From Hymenobacter oligotrophus (GTDB lineage: Bacteria > Bacteroidota > Bacteroidia > Cytophagales > Hymenobacteraceae): DNA of 64,000 nt. The stretch spans positions 2,046,001 through 2,110,000 of the forward strand of contig NZ_CP032317.1 of assembly GCF_003574965.1 (NCBI RefSeq), in the 5' to 3' direction. Of the stretch, positions 8,342 to 16,758 are shown in pieces; position 1 is the first letter of the stretch; every line of letters begins with the position of its first letter. Both the position numbers and the translations under genes were made by a program. The notes below the pieces were generated by a model that saw only the letters and a list, made by a program, of their open reading frames with translations, was not told the DNA's origin and searched no databases.

Positions 8342-8776
8342 TTACAAGTCGTTCAGCAACTTCACAATTTCGCGCTTGCTCTTGCCGAGCTTGTCTTGCA
8401 GACGGCCAACGAGGTCGTCGGCGGCGCCTTCGGTGTAGGTCAGGTCGTCGTCGGTCAGCTGAGCGTACTGCTGCTTCAGCTTGCCCTTCGACACGTTCCA
8501 GTCGCCTTTCATGTTCAGGCTGGCGCCGGCGCCGGTTACGCCTAGGTCTTCCAGCTTTTCGGCCAGGCCTTTGAAGGAGGTATCGAGTTGGGTGCCCAGC
8601 TTGGCGAGGGTGTCGTTCAGCTGGTCGCCGTACTTGCCGGCGTAGTTTTTCAAGTTGCCGCGGGTGGCGCTGCCTTTGTCGGGGGCCATCAGCAGGCCGG
8701 CCACGATACCAGCGCTAGCGCCAGCCAGCACGGCCAGCAGGATCTTGCCCGAGTTGTTGTCTTCGTTGTAAGACAT
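8342..8776 (-). CDS. YtxH-CsbD fusion stress protein
   Basis: A 144-residue protein joining two stress families. Residues 9-32 are a YtxH-type membrane segment (ILLAVLAGASAGIVAGLLM). Residues about 85-140 match CsbD: WNVSKGKLKQQYAQLTDDDL, then EGAADDLVGRLQDKLGKSK. CsbD proteins are small, stress-induced and of unknown mechanism. The start at 8776 (MSYNEDNNSG) places the membrane segment at the N-terminus; an upstream ATG at 8839 is less likely. A near-consensus minus-strand promoter lies at 8897-8927. The gene ends in its own terminator, so it is transcribed separately from its paralogue at 7481-8191. Confidence 0.85.
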   Translation of the reverse strand: MSYNEDNNSGKILLAVLAGASAGIVAGLLMAPDKGSATRGNLKNYAGKYGDQLNDTLAKLGTQLDTSFKGLAEKLEDLGVTGAGASLNMKGDWNVSKGKLKQQYAQLTDDDLTYTEGAADDLVGRLQDKLGKSKREIVKLLNDL

Positions 8777-8896
8777 GATTGTAGGAGGGTGTGGGTTGAT
8801 AGAAAGGTTCAGGTAAGAAAATCGGCTGACGAAGCTCATCGGCTGATTTGCCGTGCTATACGCAAGGCCAATCGATGAGTTGTGCGGAGGCCCTAA

Positions 8897-8927
8897 TAAA
8901 AATAGCTTCTTTGCAATATTAGCGCAA
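8897..8927 (-). promoter_or_regulatory. Promoter of the YtxH-CsbD gene
   Basis: On the minus strand, TTG (plus 8925-8927) and TATTTTTA (plus 8897-8904) are 20 bases apart, one mismatch from the Bacteroidota consensus. The leader to the start at 8776 is about 115 bases and carries an inverted CTCATCG/CGATGAG pair (8838-8844, 8873-8879). Confidence 0.5.
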
Positions 8928-9028
8928 TTGATTATTCAACCCTACCCCCTAGGTCCGTAATCGGCTTACTTGGCTGGCAGTGGCGGTTTCAACGTACTTT
9001 TCGGCACCACTACTCTTCCCCTTGCCCC

Positions 9029-9280
9029 ATGCCCACGCGCCTGCTTTTTGCCGCTGCGGTGCTGGCCTCGGCACTTTCGGGTGCCTGCCAGCGTAGCGCT
9101 TCTTCTTCCGCCTCAGTTGCTTGCATCGACGAAAGCAAGATTCGCCGAGACGCCATGTGCACCATGCAGTACGACCCCGTGTGCGGCTGCGACAACAAAA
9201 CCTACTCCAACGCCTGCGTGGCGACCAACGCGGGCGTAACCAAGTTCACGAAGGGCGAATGCCCCGGCACCAACAACTAA
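9029..9280 (+). CDS. Kazal-type protease inhibitor lipoprotein
   Basis: An 83-residue exported protein. It has a lipoprotein signal peptide with lipobox LSGAC (Cys about residue 20), a Ser-rich linker, and one Kazal domain (about residues 32-79) with the pattern C-x-x-Q-Y-D-P-V-C-G-C-D-N-K-T-Y-S-N-A-C. Kazal domains inhibit serine proteases by a substrate-like loop. As a lipoprotein it would sit in the outer or inner membrane facing the periplasm or surface. It ends 7 bases before the cupin gene and is probably co-transcribed with it. The natural target, a self or foreign protease, is unknown. Confidence 0.85.
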   Translation: MPTRLLFAAAVLASALSGACQRSASSSASVACIDESKIRRDAMCTMQYDPVCGCDNKTYSNACVATNAGVTKFTKGECPGTNN

Positions 9281-9287
9281 TTGCTCC

Positions 9288-9659
9288 ATGTCTGAGAAAC
9301 GCTACGTACTAAACCCCGCCCCTTTTGTGGTGCCCACCACCGACGGCAAACTCATTGAAGAGCACGTGGGCTACGCCAGCACCGGCACCGGCCAATACAG
9401 CCTCGCCCACATGGTGGCGCCGCCGCAGTGGAGCGAGCCGCACCAAACCCCCCAGTTCGACGAAATAACCATTGTGGTGCGCGGCCGCAAACGCTTCGAG
9501 ATTGACGGCGACGTGGTGGAGCTGGCTGCCGGGCAGGCGTTGCTCATCAAGGCCGGGGCGCGCATCCGCTACTCCAACCCGTTTGCCGAGGAGTGCGAGT
9601 ACTGGTCGATTTGTATTCCGGCGTTCAGCCCTACTACAGTTAACAGAGAAGCAGAATAG
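9288..9659 (+). CDS. Cupin-domain protein
   Basis: A 123-residue cytoplasmic single-domain cupin (residues about 30-112). The two cupin motifs are recognisable around SEPHQTPQFDEITIVVRGRKRFE and GQALLIKAGARIRYSNP. Possible metal ligands are the His of EPHQ and the nearby Glu. Similar small cupins include ethanolamine-utilisation-like and sugar-binding types, so no substrate can be named. It follows the Kazal gene by 7 bases and precedes a strong terminator, making a likely two-gene operon. Confidence 0.75.
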   Translation: MSEKRYVLNPAPFVVPTTDGKLIEEHVGYASTGTGQYSLAHMVAPPQWSEPHQTPQFDEITIVVRGRKRFEIDGDVVELAAGQALLIKAGARIRYSNPFAEECEYWSICIPAFSPTTVNREAE

Positions 9660-9679
9660 AGTACCCTGTTCCCCCTAGG

Positions 9680-9722
9680 TAAAAAGCGCGGCGGCTCCTT
9701 GCGTGGGCCGCCGCGCTTTTTA
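9680..9722 (+). terminator. Terminator after the Kazal-cupin pair
   Basis: AAAAAGCGCGGCGGC pairs with GCCGCCGCGCTTTTT. The stem is symmetrical and A/T flanked, so it may act in both directions. Confidence 0.85.
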
Positions 9723-9818
9723 CCTAAGGGCGGCTTTACGTGGCGAGCTGCTACGCGCAAAAGGCGCTTCTCCTATTTTCCGTACTTTTTGGCCAAGCCC
9801 ATCTACACTGCCTACCCC

Positions 9819-10679
9819 ATGGACCAACGCATCATCAACCTCTTTGACGAATACACGCACCGGCCGCTCACCCGCAAGAAGTTTATGGAGCGGCTGCTAA
9901 AGCTAACCGGCAGCATGGCCGTTGCCATGTCGGCCCTCTCGGTGCTCGACCCCGGCTATGCAGAAGCCGCCACCGTACCCGAAGATGACAAGGACTTGGT
10001 GAGCGAGGATGCAAGCTGGCCGGGCGAAGGCGGCACCGCCATGAAGGGCTACCTGGTGCGCCCCAAAGGCCGGAAAAAGCGCGGCGCCGTTGTGGTCATT
10101 CATGAAAACCGCGGGCTTACGCCGCACATCAAAGACGTAACGCGCCGCGTGGCCAAAGCCGGCTACCTGGCCCTAGGTGTCGATGCGCTGTCGCCGTTTG
10201 GGGGCACGCCTACCGACGAGGAAAAGGGCCGCGAACTAATAGGAAAGCTCGATGCGCAGCAGAACCTAGGCAACTACCTGCGCGGCCTGGAGTACCTCCG
10301 CTCCCGCCCCGATAGCAACGGCCGCACCGGCTGCGTGGGCTTTTGCTGGGGCGGCGCCATGGCCAACCAACTAGCCGCCAACGACCCCAAGCTGAACGCC
10401 GCCGTGGCCTACTACGGCCGCCAGCCCGACGCCGCTGCCGCCGCCAACATCAAAGCTCGCCTGATGATGCACTACGCCGGCCAGGACGAGCGCGTGAATG
10501 CCGGCATGGCCACTTGGGAGCAAGCCCTGAAAGCCGCTGGCGTAAAATATGAGCAGTACGTGTACGAAGGCGCCCAGCACGCTTTCAACAACGATTCTTC
10601 GCCGGCACGCTACAACGAGGCTGCCGCTAAGCAGGCTTGGGAGCGTACGTTGCGGCTGTTTAAAGAGCAATTGGGGTAG
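9819..10679 (+). CDS. Dienelactone hydrolase family protein with Tat-like leader
   Basis: A 286-residue alpha/beta hydrolase. The start at 9819 (MDQRIINLFDEYTHRPLTRKKF) is the family start; an earlier ATG at 9699 lies within the terminator. Residues about 17-45 look like a Tat-type leader (TRKKFMERLLKLTGS, then an Ala-rich stretch), so it may be exported. The catalytic triad is Cys in GFCWGG (about residue 174), Asp in GQDERV (about 226) and His in GAQHAF (about 257), as in dienelactone hydrolases. Relatives hydrolyse carboxylic esters or lactones; the substrate is unknown. Transcription is probably independent. Confidence 0.88.
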   Translation: MDQRIINLFDEYTHRPLTRKKFMERLLKLTGSMAVAMSALSVLDPGYAEAATVPEDDKDLVSEDASWPGEGGTAMKGYLVRPKGRKKRGAVVVIHENRGLTPHIKDVTRRVAKAGYLALGVDALSPFGGTPTDEEKGRELIGKLDAQQNLGNYLRGLEYLRSRPDSNGRTGCVGFCWGGAMANQLAANDPKLNAAVAYYGRQPDAAAAANIKARLMMHYAGQDERVNAGMATWEQALKAAGVKYEQYVYEGAQHAFNNDSSPARYNEAAAKQAWERTLRLFKEQLG

Positions 10680-10730
10680 GCAGTTCTACGATTACATCAT
10701 CAAACAATACACAGCCACTTTTTGCCTTTT

Positions 10731-11189
10731 ATGCGCTTTCTTTTGACACTGCTCACAGCCACGCTATTCTGGTTTTTTACCACCGCTACCGCTCAGTCTC
10801 TTGATCGAAAGCTATACGAAGCTGTGCTGAAAAATCAACCGGCGAAGGTCAATAAGCTGGTCGATGAAGGTGCCGACGTAAATTATACCTTCAAAATGAA
10901 CAGCGCATTTTATATCAACGTGCTAATGCAAGCGACCATGCAGAATTACACTGACGTAGCCGTCTTGTTGATCAAACGCGGCGCTGATGTCAACGCTACA
11001 GATGGTTTCAAAATGACCCCATTGATGTGGGCTGCACACCACGGCAACTTACCCCTGCCCAAGCTGCTAATCGATAATGGGGCCAAGCCAGATGCAGACG
11101 ACGGATTAGGCAACACCCCCCTCAAAGCAGCAAAGGACCGGAAGCATAAGGAGGTCGTAAGTTATTTAGAATCGCTTGGCGCCAAGTAG
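10731..11189 (+). CDS. Secreted ankyrin-repeat protein
   Basis: A 152-residue protein with a signal peptide (MRFLLTLLTATLFWFFTTATAQ). Three to four ankyrin repeats follow: LYEAVLKNQPAKVNKLVDEGADVN, a degenerate second repeat, VAVLLIKRGADVNATDG, TPLMWAAHHGNLPLPKLLIDNGA and TPLKAAKD. Ankyrin repeats bind proteins, so a periplasmic scaffold or anti-toxin-like partner is possible but unproven. The ATG at 10731 is preferred to an upstream TTG at 10722. The base composition is visibly lower in G+C than the neighbours and there is no CCTAGG, suggesting recent acquisition. A terminator follows at 11204. Confidence 0.82.
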   Translation: MRFLLTLLTATLFWFFTTATAQSLDRKLYEAVLKNQPAKVNKLVDEGADVNYTFKMNSAFYINVLMQATMQNYTDVAVLLIKRGADVNATDGFKMTPLMWAAHHGNLPLPKLLIDNGAKPDADDGLGNTPLKAAKDRKHKEVVSYLESLGAK

Positions 11190-11203
11190 CTTTGGCGTTA
11201 AGC

Positions 11204-11246
11204 AAAAACGCCCCGCTGGGTAAGCACCAGCGGGGCGTTTTCTTAT
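11204..11246. terminator. Bidirectional terminator between convergent genes
   Basis: AAACGCCCCGCTGG pairs with CCAGCGGGGCGTTTT. T-rich tails exist on both strands, serving the ankyrin gene (plus) and the T9SS gene (minus). Confidence 0.85.
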
Positions 11247-11262
11247 TTTCTAGGTAAGCAAA

Positions 11263-11310
11263 TTACGACTTCGGCTGGGGATCTTGCGGCAGAGCTTTGC
11301 GCGGCAGCTT
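11263..11310 (-). pseudogene. Remnant of an M28 peptidase C-terminus
   Basis: Read on the minus strand this encodes GKLPRKALPQDPQPKS and a stop, matching the last 15 residues of the M28 peptidase at 13775-15334 (QKLPRKALPQAPQPKS) with one change. The DNA matches for about 45 bases. The rest of the copy is absent: the T9SS gene ends at 11318, immediately next to it. Confidence 0.8.
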
Positions 11311-11317
11311 TCCGTTA

Positions 11318-13441
11318 TCAGCGCATCACTTCGATGTTGCCTTTGTACTGCTGCTTGGTTACGGGGTTATCCAAGAGGTAGTAATACACTCCGTTGGGTT
11401 GCCCCTCGGCGCGCCAGCTGTTGTCGTAGCTGATTTGCCGGAAAACCTCCCGCCCCCAGCGGTTAAAAATGCGGATGCCGAAGGCTTTGGCGTTGATGCC
11501 GCGCACCACGAACGTTTCGTTCTTGTCGTCGTTGTTGGGCGTAATCACGTTGGGCATGTCAACGGGGCATCGGGCATCGGTCACTTCTATTTCGCCGGTG
11601 CTCACGCAACCATCCACGGTTACCTCAACGGTATACTTTCCGGGGTTCAGTACTTCGTAGGCGGCGTTGGTCGAGCCATCCTGCCAGCGGTAGGTGGCAC
11701 CCGCGCGCTGCGGCCCGGGCTGCAACACCAAGCCCCTGTCCAGGCAAATAGTAGTGTCGCGACCTAGGGAAATGGTGGGCGTGGCTTGGTAACCCACACG
11801 GACAGTATCGGAGCTGACGCAGCCCTGCGGCGAGGTAACCTGCACCCAATACTTGCCGCTTTGGCTGGCCGTAAAAGTGGGCTGCGACGAGCCATCCTGC
11901 CACAAATAACTGGTGCGGTCGGGTTGGGCGCCGGGGCTAAGCGTAATTGGCTGCCCGGGGCATACCAGTTTATCGGGCCCGAGCTGCGCGGTGGGCGGCG
12001 CCGTTACCGCCACCAGTTGCGTGCTGGTGTACTTCGCGCCTGTTGTCAGCACCACCTCCAAGGTTACCTTATAAGTGCCCAAGGCCCGGTACGTGTGGCT
12101 GACGGTGGTACCCGTGGCGGTGTTGCCAGCGCCCGAAGCCGGCTCCCCAAAATCCCAAGTGGCCGATGCAATGCCCAATGCCGGCGTAAGGCTGGCCGCA
12201 AAGTTTGCGGTGTTGCCAATGCAAAACGGGCCGTTGTTGAAGGTAAGGTAGGGCGAACGAGGAAAGGCGTTGGGGAAGTTGGGCAAGCTGCGGGTGCTTT
12301 TGCGCGAGGCCAACGACACCCCGTTAATCTCTAATGCACACGCCAACGCTCCCCTGGCATTGGGGTTCTGAATGACACCTAACCAAGGGCTATCGAAAAA
12401 CGCGACGTACACCCGGCCGTCGGGCCCGGGCAGCAGGGCGCCGGGGCGGCGCGTCGACATGGGAATGCGTTGGGCCGAGGCATAAATTTCAGCTGCCGTA
12501 GGCAACGACACATCCAGCTGAAACAGCGCTACCACCTGCAGCGGCGTGCGCGGCATGTTCGGAAACATCGACACGTAGAGCCGCGAGCCATCGGGCGAAA
12601 AAGCCAGGCCGTAGGTGGGCTTTTTCGGAATTAGCATGGGCAGCTGCGTTACGCCGGTTACCTGCCCGGTAGCCTTGTCGAAATCGAACAAGCAAATGTG
12701 GCCGTTGATGGCGGCGGCGATTTTGGTACCCTGCTTGTTGGCCACCATGTAGCTTGCCTCTTGCAGGTAGCCGGCTCGGCTGCTATCAACGGGGCCAATG
12801 CTGCTGATAATGGGTGCGCTTACGCCCGCCGGCGACACCAACGAGGCGTAAAACCGGGAGTTCAGCAGCCCGTGCGTTACCACCCAGGTGTCGCGGCCGT
12901 CGGCGTGCAAAATACCCGTGAGGCGCTCCGTCATGGGGGCGGTGGGCAGTTGCGCCATCACGTTGCGGCTTACGGCGCCCAGGCCGTTTTGCTGGGCCAT
13001 ATCCACGAGGTAGTAGTAGGGCCCCACGGCACCCGGTTCTTCGCCGATGGTGAACAGAAAATACTGCTTAGCCCGGCCCGGATGCTGAACAATTAGTGCG
13101 CCCTGCGTGGCCGAGGGGTTGCCCAGCAGGCGCTGCCCGTTGAGCATGGGCTGGTGGCGCGCGTTCCAGACGCTGCGGCCATCGGTGTAAAACAACAAGG
13201 CTCCTGTTGAGTCGGACACGATGGCGCAGTTTTCAGAAGCCGCCATTACGCTGGAGCGGATGGAGCTGGGCCCGCCGCCCGTGAAACCGATGCCCGCTTG
13301 CTGCCCAAAAAACCAGTAATTATCGGGGCCGCGTTGGGCGCTGGCCAGCCACGGCCAACACAGCAACAGCCCAAACAGTACCCGCCAATAGTGCCGCCTG
13401 GCGCGGCTACGCAATAACTCGGTTGGTAACGCTACTTGCAT
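11318..13441 (-). CDS. PKD-domain protein exported by type IX secretion (gliding-motility C-terminal domain)
   Basis: A 707-residue surface or secreted protein. The start at 13441 (MQVALPTELLRSRARRHYW) gives a signal peptide ending LASAQ. Residues about 37-390 form a WD-like or NHL-like propeller region (FGQQAGIGF, VWNARHQPMLNG, LAFSPDGSRLYVSMF). A PKD domain follows (WDFGEPASGAG and VSHTYRALGTYKVTL), then two short Ig-like Cys-containing repeats. Residues about 625-707 are the CHU_C type-B sorting domain (PNVITPNNDDKNETF, IFNRWGREVF, NGVYYYLL). This domain marks cargo of the type IX secretion system. The binding target is unknown. The 3' end abuts a fragment of a different gene. Confidence 0.92.
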   Translation of the reverse strand: MQVALPTELLRSRARRHYWRVLFGLLLCWPWLASAQRGPDNYWFFGQQAGIGFTGGGPSSIRSSVMAASENCAIVSDSTGALLFYTDGRSVWNARHQPMLNGQRLLGNPSATQGALIVQHPGRAKQYFLFTIGEEPGAVGPYYYLVDMAQQNGLGAVSRNVMAQLPTAPMTERLTGILHADGRDTWVVTHGLLNSRFYASLVSPAGVSAPIISSIGPVDSSRAGYLQEASYMVANKQGTKIAAAINGHICLFDFDKATGQVTGVTQLPMLIPKKPTYGLAFSPDGSRLYVSMFPNMPRTPLQVVALFQLDVSLPTAAEIYASAQRIPMSTRRPGALLPGPDGRVYVAFFDSPWLGVIQNPNARGALACALEINGVSLASRKSTRSLPNFPNAFPRSPYLTFNNGPFCIGNTANFAASLTPALGIASATWDFGEPASGAGNTATGTTVSHTYRALGTYKVTLEVVLTTGAKYTSTQLVAVTAPPTAQLGPDKLVCPGQPITLSPGAQPDRTSYLWQDGSSQPTFTASQSGKYWVQVTSPQGCVSSDTVRVGYQATPTISLGRDTTICLDRGLVLQPGPQRAGATYRWQDGSTNAAYEVLNPGKYTVEVTVDGCVSTGEIEVTDARCPVDMPNVITPNNDDKNETFVVRGINAKAFGIRIFNRWGREVFRQISYDNSWRAEGQPNGVYYYLLDNPVTKQQYKGNIEVMR

Positions 13442-13715
13442 ACGATACTTGGGTAGGCAGGAATAGGAAATAAAGCTGCGCGGGCGCCGGGCATGCCTTG
13501 CGGGTTTTGGCCAGCACGGGGCTGCCGGCCTTTCCAGCGCCATTTCGGACCTAGGCACCTGGCAAGGGCTGGGCACGGGCGCCACCAAAGCCGCGCGGCG
13601 GCGGGCAAAACCATTGCTGAACACTATGCCCGGGCCCAAAATACGCGGCCGCAACCAAGCCGCCGAACGCACCACATCAATATGTGATGCGGTGCCGTAG
13701 CGGGCCCTAGGTACT

Positions 13716-13753
13716 GCAAAGCCCCGCTCGCGGCAGGGAGCGGGGCTTTGCGG
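13716..13753 (-). terminator. Terminator-like hairpin after the M28 peptidase
   Basis: AAAGCCCCGCTC pairs with GAGCGGGGCTTT. The T tract is short on both strands. Confidence 0.65.
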
Positions 13754-13774
13754 GGGTAGCCCTAGGTGGTTGCC

Positions 13775-15334
13775 CTACGACTTGGGCTGGGGAGCTTGCG
13801 GCAGGGCTTTGCGCGGCAGCTTTTGGTCGCGCATGGCGGTGTTGTACACAAACGTGGCCACGATTATTGAGGCCTGCTTCAGGTCGTCGGGTTGCAGGCG
13901 CTCGTAGGTGTCCTGGTTGGTGTGGTGGGTGCGGGTGTTGTAGTCGAGGCCGTCCTGAATAAACTGGAAGCCGGGCAGGCCCACGGCATCGAAGGCGAGG
14001 TGGTCGGTGCCGCCGGTGTTGCGGGGCGTAACGGTGGTAGCGCCCATGTCGGCGAAGGGCTTCAGCCACTCGGCAAAAATGGGCTGCACCCCCTCGTTGC
14101 CTTGCGCGTAGATGCCGCGGATTTTGCCCGAGCCGTTATCGAGGTTGAAGTAGCCGGCCAGCTTTTCGTGGGCGGGCAGCAGTTTCATGGTAGCGGGGTC
14201 GCCGAAGTTGTTTTTCACGTAGTTGCGCGAGCCGTGCAGGCCCTGCTCCTCTTCGCCCCACAGCGCAATGCGGATGGTACGACGCGGCTTGGCGCCCACG
14301 GCTTTCAGGATGCGTACGGCTTCCATCATCACGGCGCAGCCAGCGGCGTTGTCGGTAGCGCCGGTAGCAGCGTGCCACGAGTCGATGTGGGCGCCGAGCA
14401 TTACCACTTCGTTCTTGAGCTTTTTGTCGGTGCCGGGTATTTCAGCCACCACGTTGTAGCCCTTCAAATCCTGGGTCTGAAACTTGGTTTTGGTGTCCAT
14501 TTCCACCTCCACCGCAATGCCCGCTTCCACCAGGCGAATCAGGCGCAGCTGGTCTTCGGGCGACATCTCGATTTCGGGCAGCACGGGCTTGGCATCGGCG
14601 GCGTAGGGCGCCCCGTTGGAGGTGAAGAACGTGCCGTGCGAACCGCCGCGGGTGCTGAGTACGGCAGCGGCACCTTCTTGCATAAACAGCTCGGCCATTT
14701 TGGTGCGCAGCGCCAGGCGGGCGCGGTAAGCGGCCATGGCCTCGTCGTTGTTTTGGCGGGCGGGGCGGGCTTCGGCCGGAGCGGCCATTTTCTGCAGCTC
14801 CTCGTCGGTGTAGCGCTTGGCGTCGGCGGCGAAGGTGGTTTTCGGCTCCGAGGCTACTTCCGTCAGCACAATTTTATCGCGCAGCTGGCCTTTGTACTTG
14901 TCGAGGTCGGCTTCGGTGGTGGCCTTCACCAGCACAATCTGCTTTTTGATGGCGCCGTTGGTACCGGGCGTCCAGGCTTTGGGCGCGCCAATCATGTTGT
15001 GGTAGTACGGCGCCGTCATGGCCACGTACGATTTCTCAATGTCCCAGCCGCGGCCGAAGTCGCCCCAAGGCTCCACCTTCGCGTTCACGAGGCCCCATTG
15101 GGCCATCTGCTTTTGCGTCCACTCGTTGGCGCGCTTCAGGCCTTCGGAGTTGGCTAGGCGCGGGCCGCACACGTCGGTGAGGTAAAAGGCGGTTTTCATC
15201 ACCTGCGAGCGGTTCAGGCCTTCGTCCTTGATTTTGGCAATCATAGCCTGATCGACCTTTTCGGCTTGCTGGGCCAGCGCCGGCGCGGCCGTGCTGAGGC
15301 CGTAGGCAACGGCCAGGTACACGAGTTTTTGCAT
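13775..15334 (-). CDS. M28 family zinc metallopeptidase, secreted
   Basis: A 519-residue aminopeptidase-type enzyme with a signal peptide (MQKLVYLAVAYGLSTAAPALAQ). A PA-like insert lies around residues 120-270, and the zinc domain around 290-500. Metal ligands are visible: His and Asp of GAHIDSW, Asp of GATDNAAG, Glu pair of WGEEEQG, Asp near NTGGTDH, and His in TRTHHTNQDT. M28 enzymes release N-terminal amino acids or act as carboxypeptidases in the periplasm or outside the cell. It is transcribed alone. A 45-base fragment of a second copy survives at 11263-11310, so a tandem duplicate once existed. Confidence 0.92.
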   Translation of the reverse strand: MQKLVYLAVAYGLSTAAPALAQQAEKVDQAMIAKIKDEGLNRSQVMKTAFYLTDVCGPRLANSEGLKRANEWTQKQMAQWGLVNAKVEPWGDFGRGWDIEKSYVAMTAPYYHNMIGAPKAWTPGTNGAIKKQIVLVKATTEADLDKYKGQLRDKIVLTEVASEPKTTFAADAKRYTDEELQKMAAPAEARPARQNNDEAMAAYRARLALRTKMAELFMQEGAAAVLSTRGGSHGTFFTSNGAPYAADAKPVLPEIEMSPEDQLRLIRLVEAGIAVEVEMDTKTKFQTQDLKGYNVVAEIPGTDKKLKNEVVMLGAHIDSWHAATGATDNAAGCAVMMEAVRILKAVGAKPRRTIRIALWGEEEQGLHGSRNYVKNNFGDPATMKLLPAHEKLAGYFNLDNGSGKIRGIYAQGNEGVQPIFAEWLKPFADMGATTVTPRNTGGTDHLAFDAVGLPGFQFIQDGLDYNTRTHHTNQDTYERLQPDDLKQASIIVATFVYNTAMRDQKLPRKALPQAPQPKS

Positions 15335-15480
15335 CAGTAACAGTGTGAGTGAAGGTTGAGAGGAGACGGGCTAAAGAAACAGGATATCGACGAGGTTTCC
15401 AGCTATCCGTTGCTTAGCCCCGTTGGCTGCCTATCTTTCCTCGGTTTTTCATTCGTGCCCAGCATCCTTAGTACTGTATT

Positions 15481-16452
15481 TTGAAGCACTGCCTAACCCT
15501 GCTCCTGCTGCTGCTTGCCCTGCCCTTTGCCCGGGCGCAAGCCCCCGTTGCCGATAGCAGCTACGCCGCCAAAATGCGCGCCCCGGGCGTGCAAATGGTT
15601 ACCATTGATGGCAAGTACAAAGTTTGGACGCAGCGCGTGGGCCAAGGCAAGATTAAGCTGCTGGTGCTGCACGGCGGCCCCGGCAACACCCACGAGTACT
15701 TCGAGAATTTTCCGGAGCACTTGGCCAACGAAGGGGTAGAGCTGTACTACTACGACCAGCTCAACTCGTACCACTCCGACAAAACCCCGGACAAAGACGT
15801 GTGGCAAATTGCCCGCTTTGTGGAAGAAGTAGAGCAAGTACGCCAAGCCCTAGGTCTGGAAAGCTTTTACCTGCTGGGGCACTCGTGGGGCGGCATGCTG
15901 GCCCTTGAGTACGCCAGCAAATACCCGCAGCACCTCAAAGGCCTGATTACCTCCAACATCGGCTACAAGGCCACGGTATTCAACAAACACCGCTATAGCC
16001 AGTACGCCGACATTATTCGGCGCAACGCGGCCAAAGAGGGCAAAACCATAGCCGGCCTCGATACGATGGGCCTCGTGGCGCTTTCGCCGTACATCACCCC
16101 GGCCGTAACCAAGGAGTTTCGGAGCCTGCACATGATGCGCTTGCCGCAGGAGCCGCCCACGTTTACGCGCAGCCAAGCGCACATCACCCGCACCTATGCC
16201 GGCTACTTTATGCCCTACATGCTGGCCTGGGATTTCAGCCAGCGGCTGGCCAGCATCAAGCCGCCTACGCTTGTCATCGGCTCGAAACACGACTTTGTGC
16301 CGGTGGCCGACATCGAGTTTATGCAGCGGCGCATCCCCAACAGCCAGCGCTACATTTGCCCCGAAGGCTCGCACTACGCCATGTGGGACGACCCCAAGCA
16401 CTACTTCCCGGCCCTGATTAAGTTCTTGCGCAAAACCGAGCGCAAAGGCTAG
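15481..16452 (+). CDS. Secreted alpha/beta hydrolase, proline iminopeptidase type (S33)
   Basis: A 323-residue protein with a signal peptide (KHCLTLLLLLLALPFARAQA). The oxyanion loop HGGPGNTHEY, YYDQLNSYHSD and the nucleophile elbow GHSWGG (Ser about 139) are those of proline iminopeptidases. The acid is in SKHDFVP (about 269) and the His in EGSHYAMWDD. These enzymes remove N-terminal proline from peptides, and the export signal suggests peptide use outside the cytoplasm. The start codon is TTG at 15481, chosen because it places the signal peptide at the N-terminus and there is no nearby in-frame ATG. TATCTTTC at 15431, with TTG at 15409, is a plausible promoter. Confidence 0.88.
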   Translation: MKHCLTLLLLLLALPFARAQAPVADSSYAAKMRAPGVQMVTIDGKYKVWTQRVGQGKIKLLVLHGGPGNTHEYFENFPEHLANEGVELYYYDQLNSYHSDKTPDKDVWQIARFVEEVEQVRQALGLESFYLLGHSWGGMLALEYASKYPQHLKGLITSNIGYKATVFNKHRYSQYADIIRRNAAKEGKTIAGLDTMGLVALSPYITPAVTKEFRSLHMMRLPQEPPTFTRSQAHITRTYAGYFMPYMLAWDFSQRLASIKPPTLVIGSKHDFVPVADIEFMQRRIPNSQRYICPEGSHYAMWDDPKHYFPALIKFLRKTERKG

Positions 16453-16758
16453 CCCGTACGGCCTGGCCCTAGGTGCGCTAGCAGCACCCGCAACCTAGGA
16501 TGCCGACTCAAGCAGTACCCGTTCGCGCACGTGCGGCTCCAACTCAACTGCTTCGCGTGCCCGTCATGACGAGCCCCGTAGAGACATCTCGCGTGCTCCG
16601 CTCGACATGACCGTTATGAGGCGCGACACAACGGGCTCGGTTTACTGCAACGAAAGCGGGAGTTGCTCCGACAAGCAGGCGCCGGATGTGAAGCATGCCG
16701 TGCAAGGGGCAATTGCTGTATTGCCTAATGCTTCTGCCTTTTGATCTAATTAAGCGAC
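16453..16758. other. Intergenic region with CCTAGG pair and a decayed palindrome
   Basis: These 306 bases hold no gene. Two CCTAGG copies lie at 16468 and 16493, and a degenerate intergenic palindrome at 16563-16611. No terminator was found after the hydrolase gene. No other signal was seen. Confidence 0.6.
16563..16611. repeat. Degenerate copy of the GTCAT-CGAGC palindrome family
   Basis: GTCATGACGAGC and GCTCGACATGAC form the ends, with GAGACATCTCGCGTGC between. It is a shortened relative of the elements at 26240, 37185 and 56857. Confidence 0.55.

Noticed and set aside
13892-15157. A 421-codon plus-strand frame
   Set aside because: It is the complement of the M28 peptidase gene, whose zinc ligands and signal peptide support the minus strand.
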